64,000 bases of DNA from NCBI GenBank assembly GCA_000697055.1, contig JNDT01002336.1, positions 1-64,000 on the forward strand, written 5' to 3'. Shown here in pieces: positions 61,773 to 64,000 of the stretch. The position numbers and the translations under genes are program-made. Under the pieces are notes generated by a model. That model searched no databases. It saw only the letters and a list, made by a program, of their open reading frames with translations, and was not told the origin of the DNA. This stretch comes from Saksenaea vasiformis B4078 (taxonomy: Eukaryota; Mucoromycota; Mucoromycetes; Mucorales; Saksenaeaceae). Within the stretch, counting starts at the first letter, position 1, and each line of letters opens with the position of its first letter.

Positions 61773-62416
61773 TTACTTTGGCTTCACAGATAGTACATCG
61801 ATGATCTGTTGCTTGACGAGTGGAATCAAAACAAAATGTCCTAAACCAAGAACTACAACAATCACAAGAACAAATTTATACACTTGATAAAATAGAAAAC
61901 CAGCATAAAGGTTTTCCAGTACTAGCAGAAGAAGTCAGTTTCCATCAGCTATACAAATAAACACCGTACCAATGTGATAAGGTACAGGCGCTACTTTCAG
62001 GTCTTCCCTATTCGACACACCGGCATGGATGACCTCAACCATCAGCCAAGCTGAAGCATCTTTACACTGGTGGAGCTCCAGTTGGAAATCTGTTGGGGAC
62101 TTATTTTTTTTTTTTTTGTCAGCAAGGTAAGTTCCATGAATTATTTTCAAAAGGGATAGGTTACAGTTGCAGCGTAAGAAATCCTCAGCTCGTAGTTGGC
62201 AGTGGCAGCGAGCCCATCGAGTTTGTACCATTGTCGTGATGATGGCAAGATGGACTGACTGAGTTGGCTATAAGGTGGTGACAATGTCCCCGCGACAGAT
62301 GCAGGAATCATGGTGCAGTTTTCTACATCTTCACCGGCACGAAATATCAGCTTTTCTGTGTTCGCCAACACAGCTGCAATCCAGGCGAGCAAAAGCCAAG
62401 CGATAGAAAGACGCAT
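61773..62416 (-). CDS. Small ER-type type I membrane protein, unknown
   Basis: A 176-residue protein in three exons with the ATG at 62416. A signal peptide (MRLSIAWLLLAWIAAVLANT) is followed by a ~105-residue lumenal domain, which includes WYKLDGLAATANYELRISYA and, after intron 1, DFQLELHQCKDASAWLMVEV. One membrane helix (FVLVIVVVLGLGHFVLIPLV) and a short cytosolic tail follow. Two lumenal cysteines (ENCTM, HQCKD) could pair, and ENCT is a possible N-glycosylation site. Intron 1's acceptor is preceded by a ~16-nt A-run instead of pyrimidines. I do not recognise the family. The gene starts 62 nt from the divergent TCF25/RQC1 gene. Confidence 0.75.
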
Positions 62417-62478
62417 AATGTCTCGTGTGGCTTGTCTTGGCGTGTTCTCACCTCTCTTCCGTGAATTCTCAGCAACCC
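62417..62478. promoter_or_regulatory. Very compact bidirectional promoter
   Basis: Only 62 nt separate the two start codons (minus-strand gene at 62416, RQC1 at 62479). Transcription start sites must therefore overlap or lie inside the opposite gene's leader. No TATA box was seen. Confidence 0.5.
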
Positions 62479-64000
62479 ATGTCTTCTCGAGCACTGAAGC
62501 GGCTGCAAAAACAGCAGCTAACCGAACTAGAGCATAGCAGCGATGATGATGAACAAGAAGTGTATGGCCAACGCACTGTCCAAAATGTTTTTGCATTGGT
62601 AAGCGGCCATATCTGCTGCGAAGATATTAAATGTAGCCCGTCAAGCTGAATGAAGGTGACGACAACGAGAAAGAGCCTGAAGAACAGGAGCAGCAGGAAG
62701 AAGAAAAGGAACAGGAAATAGAAGTTAAACCGGTCAAGGTAAGAACGAATTCTATCTTCACCTTCTTAACATACAAAAGACCGTAGAGTCATCAAAGAAA
62801 AAGAAAAAGAAGAAAAATAAAAAGGCGCAAAACGTTGAAGTCTCGGATATGAGTATGCAAGAACTGGAAAAGGTTCTGCAGGAAGTGACCGGAAGGTAAA
62901 GGTTGAATTTGTTAGCGATACGTTATGCTTACGGAGGCGCAGCTCTGAAGGAAAGGACGACGATACCGTGACGGACCATGATGATAGAGATTTCGAGCAG
63001 AGAAAGCAGTTGCTCGGCATCCAGCATAGATACTTGGACGCGGAAGCAGAAATGAAACGCATGTTTGGTTCTCGCGTTGTAAACACTGAACGCAGAGCCG
63101 CAGGAAGGTAAGAAAAAAGAAAAAAAAATCATGGGTTTCCGAGCGCGCAGCTGAACAGTTCCGTCAGGGTATTAAAAAAATCGAAATTGGCTACACCAAA
63201 GGTGGATTGGCCGCCCTATATGCGACAGGGATTGTCTATGCAACTTTTAGAGACGAGGAATGGTATGTTTGAGTGCATTGAGGTGGACCGACATTGAACC
63301 GTAAAGTGATTAGGCAACTCCTGTTTTGCTTTCAGACATAATGAAGCGTATCAAGATGTCTTGCTTGACTTTTTGAATGCAGTGGCGACGCACGATCCGA
63401 ATGGTGTCGTATATCTCACGCATCGTCATCCGTACCATGTTGAAAGTCTTCTTCAAGTATCAGAGATCGCCAAACATAGTGGAGACTGGACTGTAGCGGG
63501 CGATTGTATTGGTAAGCTCCTTTCTTTCTTTTTTTTTTTTGCATCATGGATCTCTAAAAGTGTATGCTAGAGCGAGCTTTATATGCCTGTGAACGTGCTT
63601 TCCATCCACAGTTTACATTAGGCAGCGGCACCGTTAGATTACCCTATAAACACTCAGAGAACAGGTACGTTCTGAATAGAAACAGTGAGGCGGAGATTAA
63701 TCTCGATGATTAGATCCTTCTTTCTTGCCATCTTCCGCCATATACAGTTCTTGACGCGCCGTGGTTGTTGGCGGACCGCTTTCGAGTTTAACAAGTTGCT
63801 TTTCTGGTATGTACGATCGATGTAATATGCGTAAGTTAACCGGCTCGGTTAGTCTTGACCCTGAAGCAGATCCACTTGGTGCACTACTGTCCCTGGATTA
63901 TCACGCATTGACGGCCAAAGAGTATTCTTATGTACTCCAAATGGTGAAGGAATGGAAGACAGACGGCAGTATCTATCCTGTCGATCTCGGCTCAATGCCC
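62479..64000 (+). CDS. RQC1: RQC1/TCF25, 5' part (runs off right edge)
   Basis: TCF25/Nulp1 homologue; yeast Rqc1 is part of the ribosome-associated quality control complex and promotes K48-linked ubiquitin chains with Ltn1. Inferred exons: 62479-62598, 62637-62738, 62780-62895, 62943-63107, 63168-63262, 63314-63511, 63571-63664, 63714-63806 and 63853-64000 (open). The start MSSRALKRLQKQQL is followed by Glu/Gln- and Lys-rich low-complexity exons. The family core begins LATPKVDWPPYMRQGLSMQL and continues RNGNSCFAFRHNEAYQDVLL, then THRHPYHVESLLQVSEIAKH, ALYACERAFHP and DPEADPLGALLSLDY. The acceptor at 63313 was chosen because it restores NG-x-x-F-x-F-x-H. The 3' end is outside the window. Confidence 0.92.

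Noticed and set aside
63263..63345. Acceptor at the later TTTCAG in RQC1
   Set aside because: With the GTATGT donor it gives the wrong phase. The acceptor at 63313 keeps the frame and restores the family motif NG-x-x-F-x-F-x-H.

Overview
The window is eukaryotic nuclear DNA from a filamentous fungus. Nearly every gene is split by many very short GT-AG introns, mostly 40-60 nt, often with a CTAAC/CTAAT-like branch site. The genes are classic fungal and opisthokont housekeeping genes. A secreted class-3 lipase of the Rhizopus/Rhizomucor type and a TMEM164 orthologue, which ascomycete yeasts generally lack, point to an early-diverging fungus. Mucoromycota, probably Mucorales, fits best; this is inference from gene content, and the genus cannot be fixed from the sequence. 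No prokaryotic features, CRISPR arrays, rRNA genes or convincing tRNA genes were seen.

Layout, left to right. A degenerate ~38-bp minisatellite occupies the first ~345 nt. NIC96/NUP93 (minus) and mitochondrial lipoyl synthase (plus) are divergent around 4.6-4.8 kb. They are followed by an LACTB2-like metallo-beta-lactamase-fold nuclease and a METTL21-type methyltransferase with an unexplained N-terminal half. After a repeat-bearing gap come the AMPK gamma subunit SNF4 (plus) and a convergent unknown acidic protein (minus) built from 29-residue repeats. Next are BZZ1 (F-BAR, C1, two SH3) and EMC10, both minus. A 4.5-kb gene-poor stretch precedes the secreted lipase at 25.3 kb. Then on the minus strand come an EEF1A-methyltransferase-like gene, a COX7A-like subunit, the DEAD-box helicase DRS1, the DEAH-box splicing helicase PRP16, an unknown acidic protein and TMEM164. 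A RecQ/BLM helicase SGS1 (plus) follows, then a Golgi-type O-fucosyltransferase-like gene and the AAA-ATPase AFG2 (both minus). The DYRK kinase YAK1 (plus) is followed by a small ER-type membrane protein (minus). The last gene, RQC1/TCF25 (plus), runs off the right edge.

The genes do not form a pathway cluster, as expected for a fungal chromosome arm, though some share themes. DRS1 and AFG2 act in 60S ribosome maturation. TCF25/RQC1 acts in ribosome-associated quality control. SNF4 and YAK1 belong to nutrient and glucose signalling. Lipoyl synthase and COX7A are mitochondrial.

The least expected content is (i) a dispersed, non-coding, highly diverged repeat family of up to ~0.9 kb, with pieces in most large intergenic gaps and always in the same orientation; (ii) the 29-residue tandem-repeat protein at 13.4-15.6 kb; (iii) the ~230-residue extra domain on the METTL21-type methyltransferase; and (iv) a duplicated ~100-bp module at 22.5 kb. 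All splice sites were inferred by eye from reading frame, GT/AG and family conservation; cDNA would be needed to confirm them.
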